Shown here: positions 13,022 to 21,246 of the stretch, one piece after another
How positions within the stretch are numbered: the first letter of the stretch is position 1
Layout: each line of letters begins with the position of its first letter
From: Oscillospiraceae bacterium
Lineage (GTDB): Bacteria > Bacillota > Clostridia > Oscillospirales > Ruminococcaceae
NCBI GenBank assembly: GCA_016296485.1
Contig: JAEDJF010000008.1
Location: 1-29,455, forward strand
Direction: 5' to 3'
DNA: 29,455 nucleotides
Program-made: the position numbers and the translations under genes
Notes under the pieces: generated by a model
The model's database searches: none
Told to the model about the DNA's origin: nothing
What the model saw: only the letters and a program-made list of their open reading frames with translations

Positions 13022-14002
13022 ATGGAAAACGCTGTGGCGCTTTTCGGGAGCTTTGATGAAAATATAAAATTGGTGGAAAAGGAATACGGCGTGGCAATTC
13101 TCAACCGCGGAACGCAGATTAAAATTTCCGGCGAGCCGGAAAACGTGGCGAACGCCGGGAAAGCCGTCCAGGGGCTTTTGTCGCTCATAAGCCGGGGCGA
13201 ACAGCTCAGCGACCAGAACGTGCGCTACGTCATTTCCCTTGTCAAAGAGGGAAACGAGGAAAAGGTAAAGGAAATCGGGAGCGACTGCGTATGTATAACC
13301 GCGAAGGGAAGACCGGTCAAGGCAAAGACCCTCGGTCAGAAGGCGTATATTGAGGCTATCCGCAAGAACACCATAACGATGGCGGTGGGTCCCGCCGGAA
13401 CGGGAAAAACCTATCTTGCAGTTGCGATGGCGGTGCGCGCCTTCCGCAACCAGGAGGTCAACAGGATAATCCTTACCCGCCCCGCGGTTGAAGCGGGGGA
13501 GAAGCTCGGCTTTCTCCCGGGCGACCTTCAGAACAAGGTTGACCCCTATCTCCGTCCGCTTTACGACGCGCTTTTCGATATGCTCGGTTCGGAGAACTAT
13601 TACCGCTTTGTAGAGAAGGGAAACATCGAAGTCGCGCCCCTTGCCTATATGCGCGGGCGCACCCTTGACGATTCTTTTATAATCCTCGACGAGGCGCAAA
13701 ACACCACCCCGGAGCAGATGAAAATGTTCCTAACAAGGCTCGGTTTCAACTCCAAAGCCGTAATAAACGGCGACGCGACGCAGATTGACCTCCCCTCCGT
13801 GAAGAAAAGCGGACTTGTGGAGGCGATGTCCGTGCTTAAGGACGTTGAGGACGTGGCGCAGATAAAGTTCACCGAAAAGGACGTCGTCCGCCACCGCCTC
13901 GTGCAGAACATTATAAAAGCATATGAACAATATTACGAAAAGAAAGGAAAAGATAATGGCAATCGCAAAAGTTATCATATCAAACCGTCAGAAAGAGGTT
14001 AA
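13022..14002 (+). CDS. phoH: PhoH family protein (PhoL-like ATPase)
   Basis: Cytoplasmic P-loop protein of the PhoH/YbeZ group, thought to act in RNA or ribosome metabolism beside YbeY. It has an N-terminal KH-like part (residues about 1-60), then Walker A GPAGTGKT (123-130), the RPAVEAGEKLGFLPGD segment, Walker B FIILDEAQN and the sensor MFLTRLGFNSKAVINGD. The first ATG is at 13022, but no ribosome site precedes it. AAAGGAGA at 12981-12988 instead points seven bases on to ACG at 12995, in frame, which would add nine residues (TEQIVDIDR). An in-frame stop at 12980 excludes any earlier start. The C-terminus overlaps ybeY by 47 bases. Confidence 0.92.
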   Translation: MENAVALFGSFDENIKLVEKEYGVAILNRGTQIKISGEPENVANAGKAVQGLLSLISRGEQLSDQNVRYVISLVKEGNEEKVKEIGSDCVCITAKGRPVKAKTLGQKAYIEAIRKNTITMAVGPAGTGKTYLAVAMAVRAFRNQEVNRIILTRPAVEAGEKLGFLPGDLQNKVDPYLRPLYDALFDMLGSENYYRFVEKGNIEVAPLAYMRGRTLDDSFIILDEAQNTTPEQMKMFLTRLGFNSKAVINGDATQIDLPSVKKSGLVEAMSVLKDVEDVAQIKFTEKDVVRHRLVQNIIKAYEQYYEKKGKDNGNRKSYHIKPSERG

Positions 14003-14453
14003 AATCCCCACCGGGATAAGGCTTCTTATGCGCCGCTGCTGCCAGGCAGTGCTCCAGACCGAGGGCTTTTCGGAGCCGGCGGAGGTAAGTATAACCTTTA
14101 TTTCCAACGACGATATAAGAAAGCTCAACGCCGAGTTCAGAAACGTTGACGCCGCGACGGACGTTCTTTCCTTTCCGCTCGGCGAAAACGGCGTCTATGA
14201 CCGCAACCCGGAGACCGGCGCGCTCCTTTTGGGCGATATAGTTATTTCGATGCAGAAAGCGGAGCAGCAGGCGGAAATGTACGGTCACAGCCTCCAAAGG
14301 GAGGTCGCCTACCTTACGGTGCACTCCGTGCTTCACCTTCTCGGTTACGACCACGTGAACGGCGGAATCGAACAGGTACATATGAGAGAAAGGGAGGAAA
14401 CCGTCCTCGCGAAGCTCGGGCTTCAGCGCGACGCCAGCTATGTCAATGAATAA
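13956..14453 (+). CDS. ybeY: Endoribonuclease YbeY
   Basis: Metal-dependent RNase needed for 16S rRNA 3'-end maturation and ribosome quality control. The zinc site HSVLHLLGYDH (His 123, 127, 133) is intact, as are the upstream ISNDDIRKLNAEFRNVDAATDVLSFP block and LGDIVIS. The 165-residue length is typical. The start is the ATG at 13956 preceded by AAAGGA; an in-frame ATG at 13923 lies deeper within phoH and would add 11 lysine-rich residues. The phoH-ybeY-era order is the common one in Firmicutes, here without the dgkA and cdd genes often found between ybeY and era. Confidence 0.94.
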   Translation: MAIAKVIISNRQKEVKIPTGIRLLMRRCCQAVLQTEGFSEPAEVSITFISNDDIRKLNAEFRNVDAATDVLSFPLGENGVYDRNPETGALLLGDIVISMQKAEQQAEMYGHSLQREVAYLTVHSVLHLLGYDHVNGGIEQVHMREREETVLAKLGLQRDASYVNE

Positions 14454-15351
14454 AATGGAAACTAAGTCAGCCTTTGTGGCAATAGTCGGAAGACCGAACG
14501 TGGGAAAAAGCTCCCTTCTTAACGCCCTCATCGGCGAAAAGGTGGCGGCGGTTTCCGCAAAGCCCCAGACCACCAGAACCCGCATCATCGGAATTTTGAC
14601 CAAGGACCCGACCCAGTTCGTGTTTATCGATACCCCCGGTCTTCATAAACCCCGCACCAAGCTTGCGGACTTTATGGTGAAACAGGTGGGCGACTCCGTC
14701 GCCGACGTGGATATCGCCGTGCTCGTAACGGAGCCTAAAGGCGAAATCGCCCCGGCGGAGCGGGAACTTATGGAGCGCTTCAAGGCGCTTCGCCTTCCGG
14801 CTATTCTCTGCATCAATAAAATCGACACCCTTGAGCACAAGGAAGAGATGCTCGAAAAAATTGCGGCCTTCGCCGCCGAGCACGAGTTTGAACAGGTGGT
14901 GCCCATTTCCGCCCTCAAGCGCGACGGAATCGACATTCTTACGGACGTCCTTGACGGTTACGCGAAACCCGGTCCCCACTATTTCGCTGACGACTCCCTC
15001 ACCGACCAGCCCGAAAGAGCAATCGTCGCCGAACTCATAAGGGAGCGTATGCTCGTAGACCTTGAAAACGAAGTGCCCCACGGCGTAGCCGTTTCCATCG
15101 AGTCCATGAAAGAACGCAAGGGCAAGGATATGATGGATATCGAAGCTGTGATATACTGCGAAAGAGACAGCCACAAGGGTATCATCATTGGCAAAAAGGG
15201 TGCGATGCTCAAAAAGATAGGAACCGAGGCGAGGACGAGCATCGAGCGTTTCCTCGGCTGTCAGGTCAACCTCCAGTGCTGGGTAAAGGTCAAGGAGGAC
15301 TGGCGCAACCGCGAGGGGCTTCTTCGCAATTTCGGTTTCAAAGACGAATAA
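14440..15351 (+). CDS. era: GTPase Era
   Basis: Ribosome assembly GTPase that binds 16S rRNA and the 30S subunit. It contains G1 GRPNVGKS (17-24), G3 DTPG, G4 NKID and a C-terminal KH domain with GKKGAMLKKIGTEAR. The 303 residues are standard. Three in-frame ATGs (14440, 14446, 14455) flank the ybeY stop at 14451-14453, and none has a good ribosome site, so initiation probably depends on ribosomes ending ybeY; the exact start is uncertain. An 81-base gap follows before the YqzL-like gene. Confidence 0.94.
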   Translation: MSMNKMETKSAFVAIVGRPNVGKSSLLNALIGEKVAAVSAKPQTTRTRIIGILTKDPTQFVFIDTPGLHKPRTKLADFMVKQVGDSVADVDIAVLVTEPKGEIAPAERELMERFKALRLPAILCINKIDTLEHKEEMLEKIAAFAAEHEFEQVVPISALKRDGIDILTDVLDGYAKPGPHYFADDSLTDQPERAIVAELIRERMLVDLENEVPHGVAVSIESMKERKGKDMMDIEAVIYCERDSHKGIIIGKKGAMLKKIGTEARTSIERFLGCQVNLQCWVKVKEDWRNREGLLRNFGFKDE

Positions 15352-15432
15352 ATAATAACTTAAATTACCTCTCATAAGCCGCTTTCAAAATCATAAAATG
15401 ATACTGAAAATAACTTATGCGGGGTATTTGAT

Positions 15433-15666
15433 ATGAACGAAAAAACCTGGAACGATTTTGAGAAAACCGGAAAGATAAGCGATTATTTGAGCTACCGTAT
15501 GTCCAACCCCAACGAGATAGGAGCGGATATAAACGCCGGGGAGATTAAGCCGGCGCTTCCCGTGGACGTTGGAAAGGACGAACAAAGCGGCGAGTTTCCG
15601 AAGCTTCATCTTCCGATTCACAGGGATACGCAAAATGCAGATAAAAACGAAGGCAATCGTCCTTAA
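15433..15666 (+). CDS. YqzL-like small protein (77 aa)
   Basis: Small hydrophilic protein between era and recO. Its N-terminus, WNDFEKTGKISDYLSYR, fits the YqzL pattern (W, F, TG, YL at fixed spacing), and Bacillus yqzL occupies the same place, so both sequence and context support the call. The remainder is acidic and low in structure, and the last 11 codons overlap the recO start. GGGGT lies eight bases before the ATG. The role of YqzL is unknown to me. Confidence 0.65.
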   Translation: MNEKTWNDFEKTGKISDYLSYRMSNPNEIGADINAGEIKPALPVDVGKDEQSGEFPKLHLPIHRDTQNADKNEGNRP

Positions 15667-16384
15667 AGCGCAGGATTATAACGAAAACGACAAACTTCTC
15701 GCCCTTTTGACCGAGGATCGGGGAGTCATTTTTGCCTATGCTTTCGGGGCGAGGAAGATGAAAAGCAAGCTTTCGGCGGTTTCGTCAATGCTCGGCTACG
15801 GCGAGTTCGTGCTCTTTAAAAACCGGGATAAATATACGCTTGATTCCGCCGAAAGCGAGCGCCTTTTTTTCGGAATAAGGGAGGATCTCGATAAGCTCTC
15901 CTACGCAAGCTATTTTTGCGAGCTCTGTCTCAACGTGATTCCGGCGGAGGAACCGTCTAAAGCCGTGCTCAGCCTTTTGCTCAATACGCTCCATTTTCTC
16001 GAAAACGGAAAAACCGACCCGACGGTGCTCAAAGCGATTTTTGAGCTTCGGCTCATGAGCATGATAGGCTATACGCCGGACCTTGTGGCGTGCTCCGAGT
16101 GCTGCGAGTACGAGAAGGACGCCTATTGGTTTGACACCAGAATGGGTAAGGTCACCTGTCTTGATTGCCGCCAAAACCCGGGAAAGGACGAGCTTCGTCT
16201 TTCAAAAGCCGCTTTTTTCGCCGCGAGGCATATTATTTACGCCCCTCCGGAACAGCTTTTTTCATTCAGAATAGGCGGAAACGCCAAAATTGAGCTTGCC
16301 GTCGCGGCGGAAAAATACGCAGTCACACAGACGGAAAAAAGCTACCCAACCCTCGAATTTTTAAATTCGATACGCTCGTTTTAA
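15635..16384 (+). CDS. recO: DNA repair protein RecO
   Basis: Mediator in the RecFOR pathway that loads RecA on single-strand gaps. The 249 residues show the N-terminal OB fold (KTKAIVLKAQDYNENDKLLALLTEDRG, then KMKSKLSAVSSMLGYGEFVLF), a helical middle, and a zinc knuckle with two CxxC pairs (CSECC near residue 155 and CLDC near 175). The ATG at 15635 follows AGGGA and gives the normal N-terminus; the longer frame from 15569 only adds sequence overlapping the YqzL-like gene. Part of the era-recO-mutS2 unit. Confidence 0.92.
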   Translation: MQIKTKAIVLKAQDYNENDKLLALLTEDRGVIFAYAFGARKMKSKLSAVSSMLGYGEFVLFKNRDKYTLDSAESERLFFGIREDLDKLSYASYFCELCLNVIPAEEPSKAVLSLLLNTLHFLENGKTDPTVLKAIFELRLMSMIGYTPDLVACSECCEYEKDAYWFDTRMGKVTCLDCRQNPGKDELRLSKAAFFAARHIIYAPPEQLFSFRIGGNAKIELAVAAEKYAVTQTEKSYPTLEFLNSIRSF

Positions 16385-16416
16385 TACATAGAAGTTAGAC
16401 TTCAAGAGGTAATACA

Positions 16417-18801
16417 ATGACCGATAACAGACATTACAGGGCTCTTGAGCTGGATAAAATACTGTCGATGCTCGCCGATTGTACCGGCTGCGACGACAGC
16501 CGCAGGCTCGCCCTTGAAACGGCGCCGAAAACGACCCTTCGGGAAGCAAAGCGCCTGATGGACTATACCTCCGACGCCCATATGCTAAGCAGGCGCTTCG
16601 GCGCACCCACCCTTCGGGGCGTCAAGAACGTTTGCGGCTCTCTTAAAAGGGCGCAGATGGGCGCAACTCTCTCCCTCCCGGAATTTCTTGAAATAGAGCG
16701 CTTTTTGAAAGCCCTCCGGGAGATGAAGGATTTCCGAAGCAATTACGAGGGAGAAAAGGCGACCTCCCTCGACCCGCTTTTTGAAAGCCTGATGCCCAAT
16801 ATCCGCCTTGAGGAAAAGATAGGCTATACCGTCGTTTCTGAGGACGAAGTGAGCGACACCGCGAGCCCGGAGCTCGCTTCAATCCGCCGCAAGATACGCA
16901 ACTCCCAGGCGAAGGTCAAGGAACAGCTTGACCATATGATTCATTCCCCGACCTATCAGAAATATCTCCAGGAGCCGATAGTCACAATGCGCGACGGGCG
17001 CTACTGCGTGCCCGTAAAGGCGGAGTACCGCTCTGAAATAAAGGGAATGGTCCACGACACCTCCGGAAGCGGAGCGACTATTTTTATCGAGCCCGCAGGC
17101 GTCGTTGAAGAAAACAACGAGACCCGGGTCCTAAAAGCGAAGGAACAGCAGGAGATACAGCGTATTCTCTACGAGCTCTCCTGCGACATTGGAAACCACG
17201 CCGCCGCCTTTATCGAGGACTATTCCGCAATCGTCGAGCTGGACCTCTATTTTGCGAAAGCCCGCCTTGCGGACAAGATGAACGCCGCGGTTCCCGCTTT
17301 GACCGACGACGGAAAGATAATTCTTAAAAAAGCCCGCCACCCGCTTATCGACAAGACGAAAATCGTTCCGGTGGACGTTTCCCTCGGCTGCGATTTCGAC
17401 GTGCTCGTAATAACCGGCCCCAATACCGGCGGTAAAACCGTAACCCTTAAAACAATCGGACTTCTTACCCTTATGGCAATGTGCGGTCTGATGATTCCCG
17501 CCGGGGAGGCAAGCTCCGTCTCAGTCTTTGAAAACGTCTTTGCCGATATCGGCGACGAGCAGAGCATTGAGCAGAGCCTTTCAACCTTCTCGTCCCATAT
17601 CAACAACACCATTCGGATCCTTGAAAAGGCAGACGATAGGAGCCTTGTGCTTCTTGACGAGCTGGGCGCGGGAACCGACCCTGTGGAAGGCGCGGCTCTC
17701 GCGGTGGCAATAATCGAAAAGCTGAAGCTTTATGGAGCGAAGCTCGCCGCAACGACCCACTACGCCGAAATAAAGATGTACGCGCTCCAGACTCCGAGGG
17801 TAGAAAACGCTTGCTGTGAGTTTAACGTGGAGACCCTTTCGCCGACCTATAAGCTCCTCATCGGCGTTCCCGGAAAGAGCAACGCTTTCGCAATTTCCGA
17901 GCGCCTCGGAATGGACGGCAGCATTGTTGACCGGGCGCGGGAGCTCGTTTCCAGCGAGAACGCCAATTTTGAGGACGTGGTGACGAAGCTCGAGGAGAGC
18001 CGCCAGAAGCTCGAAAAAGAGCACGAGGAGGCGGAACGCTTCCGCGTCGAAACGGAGCGAATCCGCGCCGAAATGGCAAAGCAAAAAGAGGAGATGGAGA
18101 AAAACAGAGAAAAGGAGCTCGAAGCCGCAAGGGCTTCGGCGAAACGCCTTGTTGAACAGGTGAGAGCCGAAGCGCAGAAGCTGGTCGATGAGATAATCGA
18201 GACCAAAAAGGCGGCAGAGTCCGACTCCTCCGAGGATATGGCTGCCCGGGCAAGAGCGCAGATGAAAACAGGTATCGCAAGGATACAGGATATAGCCGAC
18301 CCGATTTCCGGAGGCGGGGACGACTACCGCCTTCCAAGAAAGCTCATCCGTGGCGACACCGTCAGAATAAACGGAATGTCCAAGGACGGGACCCTCGTGG
18401 GTCTTCCGGACGGCGCGGGCTACTGCACGGTACAGGTCGGAATAGTCAAGTCCAAAGTCCATATTTCAGAGCTTCGCCTTGTTGAAAGTAAATCCAAGAA
18501 AAACACCCTCGGCGGCGGAAGCGTCACCAAAAAGGTGGAGAGTACCTCAAGGCGTTCCGCCGCTCTCGAAGTTGACCTTCGGGGAATGGACGCGGAGGAG
18601 GGCGTGCTTGAAATGGAGAGGTTTATCGACGAGTGTGTCCTTATGAACCTCAAAACCGTGTCCATAATACACGGAAAAGGTACCGGAGTTCTCCGCTCCG
18701 CCGTACACCAGGCGCTTAAGAAAAACAAAGCCGTCGCGAGCTTCCGCCTCGGAGCCTACGGCGAGGGCGAGACCGGCGTGACAATAGTGGAGCTGAAATA
18801 A
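16417..18801 (+). CDS. mutS2: MutS2 family ATPase/endonuclease
   Basis: MutS2 (RqcU) proteins bind branched nucleic acids and split collided ribosomes; they do not serve mismatch repair. Its 794 residues have an N-terminal core and clamp region (1-300), the ABC-type ATPase with Walker A GPNTGGKT (from residue 334) and Walker B LVLLDELGAGTDP, a long charged coiled coil (about 515-600), a KOW-like region (DTVRINGMSKDGTLVGL) and a C-terminal Smr nuclease domain with EVDLRGMDAEE and the conserved IIHGKGTGVLR. The ATG is preceded by AGAGGTAA. Its stop shares one base with the ogt start (TAATG). Confidence 0.95.
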   Translation: MTDNRHYRALELDKILSMLADCTGCDDSRRLALETAPKTTLREAKRLMDYTSDAHMLSRRFGAPTLRGVKNVCGSLKRAQMGATLSLPEFLEIERFLKALREMKDFRSNYEGEKATSLDPLFESLMPNIRLEEKIGYTVVSEDEVSDTASPELASIRRKIRNSQAKVKEQLDHMIHSPTYQKYLQEPIVTMRDGRYCVPVKAEYRSEIKGMVHDTSGSGATIFIEPAGVVEENNETRVLKAKEQQEIQRILYELSCDIGNHAAAFIEDYSAIVELDLYFAKARLADKMNAAVPALTDDGKIILKKARHPLIDKTKIVPVDVSLGCDFDVLVITGPNTGGKTVTLKTIGLLTLMAMCGLMIPAGEASSVSVFENVFADIGDEQSIEQSLSTFSSHINNTIRILEKADDRSLVLLDELGAGTDPVEGAALAVAIIEKLKLYGAKLAATTHYAEIKMYALQTPRVENACCEFNVETLSPTYKLLIGVPGKSNAFAISERLGMDGSIVDRARELVSSENANFEDVVTKLEESRQKLEKEHEEAERFRVETERIRAEMAKQKEEMEKNREKELEAARASAKRLVEQVRAEAQKLVDEIIETKKAAESDSSEDMAARARAQMKTGIARIQDIADPISGGGDDYRLPRKLIRGDTVRINGMSKDGTLVGLPDGAGYCTVQVGIVKSKVHISELRLVESKSKKNTLGGGSVTKKVESTSRRSAALEVDLRGMDAEEGVLEMERFIDECVLMNLKTVSIIHGKGTGVLRSAVHQALKKNKAVASFRLGAYGEGETGVTIVELK

Positions 18802-19256
18802 TGAATACGGTAGTTTTTGATTCGCCAATCGGAAAGCTCTGGCTTTCCGCCGAAAACGGAAGGCTCGTTTCTTTAAGTTTCAAAGGAGAAAAGACTGATA
18901 AAGAAATCACCGAGCCTGTGCTCAATGAAGCGGTTAAACAGCTTTCGGAGTATTTTGCCGGGAGCAGAAGGACCTTTTCTCTGCCGCTTGAACCAAGGGG
19001 TACCGAGTTCCAAAAAGCCGTTTGGAACGAGCTTTTGAAAATTCCCTTCGGCGAAACGAAAACCTACGGCGAAATTGCCGCGGCAATGGGAAAACCAAAG
19101 GCTTCACGCGCCGTCGGAATGGGCTGTAACCGCAACCCAATCGCAATAATAATCCCTTGCCACAGGGTTGTGGGCAAAAACGGCAGCCTTACGGGATTTG
19201 CCGGGGGACTTGACGTAAAAGGAAAGCTCCTTGAGCACGAAGGAATGAAATTTTAA
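18801..19256 (+). CDS. ogt: Methylated-DNA--[protein]-cysteine S-methyltransferase
   Basis: Suicide repair protein that takes methyl groups from O6-methylguanine. The acceptor Cys120 lies in IIPCHRVVG; the helix-turn-helix region FQKAVWNELLKIPFGETKTYGEIA and the asparagine hinge CNRNPIAII before it are as expected. The 151 residues match Ogt without an Ada regulatory domain. It is coupled to mutS2 by a TAATG junction and ends the housekeeping operon. Confidence 0.93.
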   Translation: MNTVVFDSPIGKLWLSAENGRLVSLSFKGEKTDKEITEPVLNEAVKQLSEYFAGSRRTFSLPLEPRGTEFQKAVWNELLKIPFGETKTYGEIAAAMGKPKASRAVGMGCNRNPIAIIIPCHRVVGKNGSLTGFAGGLDVKGKLLEHEGMKF

Positions 19257-19264
19257 GCACAAAA

Positions 19265-19290
19265 AAGCCCCGGGCTTCTGCCCGGGGCTT
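19265..19290. terminator. Bidirectional terminator between ogt and pfk
   Basis: Ten-bp perfect stem AAGCCCCGGG / CCCGGGGCTT with a six-base loop. Seven T follow three bases later on the plus strand and six T follow on the minus strand, so it serves both convergent genes. Confidence 0.9.
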
Positions 19291-19304
19291 CACTTTTTTT
19301 AAAA

Positions 19305-20555
19305 TTAAACTTCCGCTTTGACTCTCTTGAGATGGGCGTATTTCGGCATTCCGTTTTCATAGGTCTGTTCGATTTCGCCCTGAATGAGCGGGAGAATGTA
19401 GTCCATGAATTTTTCGTTGACGTTGTTGCCTTCCTCGTTTATCCAGTCGCGCGGGACGCATTTTTCAAGGTTTGCAACCTCCGAAAGGTCAACGAGCTTA
19501 GTCACGCACTCGTAGCCGTTTTCGCCGTTTTTGCGCTCGAAAGCGACCATTTTTCCGGTTTCCCCGGCAACGGCGGCTTCAACCGCAACTTTTCCGGCGA
19601 GGAAAGCCTCGTCCCGGTCGGTCTTGGAGGCGGCGTGTCCGGCGCAGCGCTGGAGAAGAGAGAGCTCGATTCCGCGAACCTTTGCGCCGGTTCTCTCGCG
19701 GATGATGTGCGCCATAGTGGCGGCAAGACCGCCGAGCTGGGAGTGACCGAAGGAGTCGATAATGGCGGTGTCGTTGATGCCGTATTCGCTGATGAATTTG
19801 CCGTCCTTGTCGTGTATGCCCTCGGACATCACTATGACAATGCGTTTGTGGTGTTTGCGGCACTCCTCAAGGTCCGCAAAGAATTTATCCATATCGAAGT
19901 CAACCTCCGGGAGGTAGATGAACATCGGTCCCTCGCAGGAGAGCTTCGCGAGGCAGGCGGCGCCCGCCAGCCAGCCGGCGTGGCGACCCATAGCCTCGAT
20001 AATGACGATTGCCTCTTTGTCGTAAACGTGGACGTCCTTGACGACTTCCGCAGTGGAAACCGCTATGTACTTCGCGGCGGAGCCGAAACCGGGGCAGTGG
20101 TCGGTGTCGAAAAGGTCGTTGTCAATGGTTTTCGGAATACCCATCACGCGGCACTCATAGTCCTGGGTTTTAAGATACTCGGAAATCTTGTTGCAGGTGT
20201 CCATGCTGTCGTTGCCGCCGTTGTAGAAGAAGTAACGGACGTTGTATTTTTTGAAAATTTCAAGGATACGCTTGTAGTCCGTGTCGTCCTCGGTATAAGG
20301 TTTGAGCTTATAGCGGCAGCTCCTTATAAGGGAAGCGGGGGTGCTCATCATAAGGCGAAGGGTTTCTTCGTCCTCTTTTCCCATGTCGATAATGTCGTCC
20401 TCGAGCACGCCGCGAATACCGTGCTGTGCGGCAAGGACTTTGGTGATGCAGTCTTGTTCAAGGGCAGTCTTGATAACGCCGTATGCGCTGGCGTTGATGA
20501 CTGCGGTGGGTCCGCCGGATTGTCCGATGAGGCATGCGCCCCTAAGTTCGCTCAT
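19305..20555 (-). CDS. pfp: Phosphofructokinase, probably pyrophosphate-dependent
   Basis: Phosphorylates fructose 6-phosphate in glycolysis. The donor-site motif reads GGNDS (113-117) where ATP enzymes have GGDGS, and the second motif is PKTIDND (141-147) with Lys instead of Gly. The Asp and Lys at these two places are the known marks of pyrophosphate-using enzymes, so a reversible PPi-PFK is likely, although the first Asp of the motif is Asn here. Other PFK features are GQSGGPTAVIN, GFGSAAKY, EAMGRHAGWLA and IELSLLQRCAGHA. The 416 residues fit the non-allosteric group. Start ATG at 20555 with AAAGGAGAT; a TTG-proximal longer frame is not needed. Confidence 0.85.
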   Translation of the reverse strand: MSELRGACLIGQSGGPTAVINASAYGVIKTALEQDCITKVLAAQHGIRGVLEDDIIDMGKEDEETLRLMMSTPASLIRSCRYKLKPYTEDDTDYKRILEIFKKYNVRYFFYNGGNDSMDTCNKISEYLKTQDYECRVMGIPKTIDNDLFDTDHCPGFGSAAKYIAVSTAEVVKDVHVYDKEAIVIIEAMGRHAGWLAGAACLAKLSCEGPMFIYLPEVDFDMDKFFADLEECRKHHKRIVIVMSEGIHDKDGKFISEYGINDTAIIDSFGHSQLGGLAATMAHIIRERTGAKVRGIELSLLQRCAGHAASKTDRDEAFLAGKVAVEAAVAGETGKMVAFERKNGENGYECVTKLVDLSEVANLEKCVPRDWINEEGNNVNEKFMDYILPLIQGEIEQTYENGMPKYAHLKRVKAEV

Positions 20556-20585
20556 AAGAAAATCTCCTTTTTTGTTCATATTTAC

Positions 20586-20614
20586 ATTTTAGCACAATGA
20601 AAAAGCTACTTCAA
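20586..20614 (-). promoter_or_regulatory. Promoter of the phosphofructokinase gene
   Basis: Minus-strand TTGAAG (20609-20614), 17 bases, TAAAAT (20586-20591), preceded by TGC to give an extended -10. The predicted leader is about 25 bases. Confidence 0.65.
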
Positions 20615-20637
20615 TACAAAAGACATACGAAAAGATA

Positions 20638-20666
20638 TTGTCAAAATTATTGAAATTTGATATAAT
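20638..20666 (+). promoter_or_regulatory. Promoter of the membrane-anchored protein gene
   Basis: TTGTCA (20638-20643), 17 bases, perfect TATAAT (20661-20666) with an extended TGA. The start near 20673 leaves a leader of about 30 bases. It is divergent from the pfk promoter. Confidence 0.75.
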
Positions 20667-20702
20667 TCATACCAGCGACAGCATTTTTTGGAGGGATTTT
20701 TT

Positions 20703-21215
20703 GTGGGATACAGAACCCGTGAAAATAAAGTCGAAACTTTCGTTGCGACTCTTGTGTTCGTTGTGATAATTGCGGCGCTCGTGGTGGCGGTTTCCGTTTT
20801 CGGAATTTTTAAGAAGGAGCCCGCCTCGGAGTACGAGTGGATAACTTCGGACTCCGCCGTTTCAAGCGGAATGCTCGACGGTAGCTTTTATGCCGGCGAA
20901 AAAAATCCCCAAGGAGTCCTCTCCTATAAAATCGCCGAGGAGATAACCGTCGGGAGCGACGGAAGGGGAGATTTCAAAATCGAAAACTCCGGAAAAAACA
21001 CCTGTCTTATGAAGGTGAAAATCGTAATCGGCGCCGAAACCGTCTATGAAACCGGGTATATAAAGCCCAATGAACATATATATTCGGACGTGCTTGATAA
21101 ATTGCCTCAGGTCGGAACTTATTCCGCCGAGGTCGTTTTCGAGGGCTTCGACCCCACCACAGAAGCCAGCATTGGCAGTACGAAAACAGAAATTACAATT
21201 ACCGTTACGGAATAA
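20703..21215 (+). CDS. Membrane-anchored protein with extracellular beta-rich domain
   Basis: I do not recognise the family. The 170 residues have a short charged N-terminus (MGYRTRENKVETF), one membrane helix (about residues 13-37) and an outer domain rich in alternating hydrophobic residues, suggesting a beta sandwich (for example LMKVKIVIGAETVYETGYI and TYSAEVVFEGFDPTTE, ending TKTEITITVTE). No wall-sorting motif is present, so it is an N-terminally anchored surface protein. The GTG at 20703 is chosen because GGAGGG lies seven bases upstream; a TTG at 20688 would overlap that site. It is monocistronic, with a strong promoter and terminator. Confidence 0.75.
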   Translation: MGYRTRENKVETFVATLVFVVIIAALVVAVSVFGIFKKEPASEYEWITSDSAVSSGMLDGSFYAGEKNPQGVLSYKIAEEITVGSDGRGDFKIENSGKNTCLMKVKIVIGAETVYETGYIKPNEHIYSDVLDKLPQVGTYSAEVVFEGFDPTTEASIGSTKTEITITVTE

Positions 21216-21219
21216 AAAA

Positions 21220-21244
21220 GCCGCGGCATTTGCCGCGGCTTTTT
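21220..21244. terminator. Bidirectional terminator
   Basis: Eight-bp stem GCCGCGGC / GCCGCGGC, four-base loop, five T on the plus strand and a T run on the minus strand. It ends the gene at 21215 and the convergent DUF4363 gene at 21247. Confidence 0.88.
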
Positions 21245-21246
21245 CG

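Noticed and set aside
12944..13699. 251-codon frame opposite phoH
   Set aside because: Shadow frame; phoH domains are complete on the plus strand.
14467..15375. 302-codon frame opposite era
   Set aside because: Shadow of the era codon bias; no ribosome site and low-complexity product.
17581..18462. 293-codon frame opposite mutS2
   Set aside because: Shadow frame; the ATPase and Smr motifs are on the other strand.
19332..20600. 422-codon open frame on the plus strand opposite the phosphofructokinase gene
   Set aside because: It is the mirror of a strongly biased coding frame; the product has no recognisable motif, while the minus-strand protein is a clear PFK.
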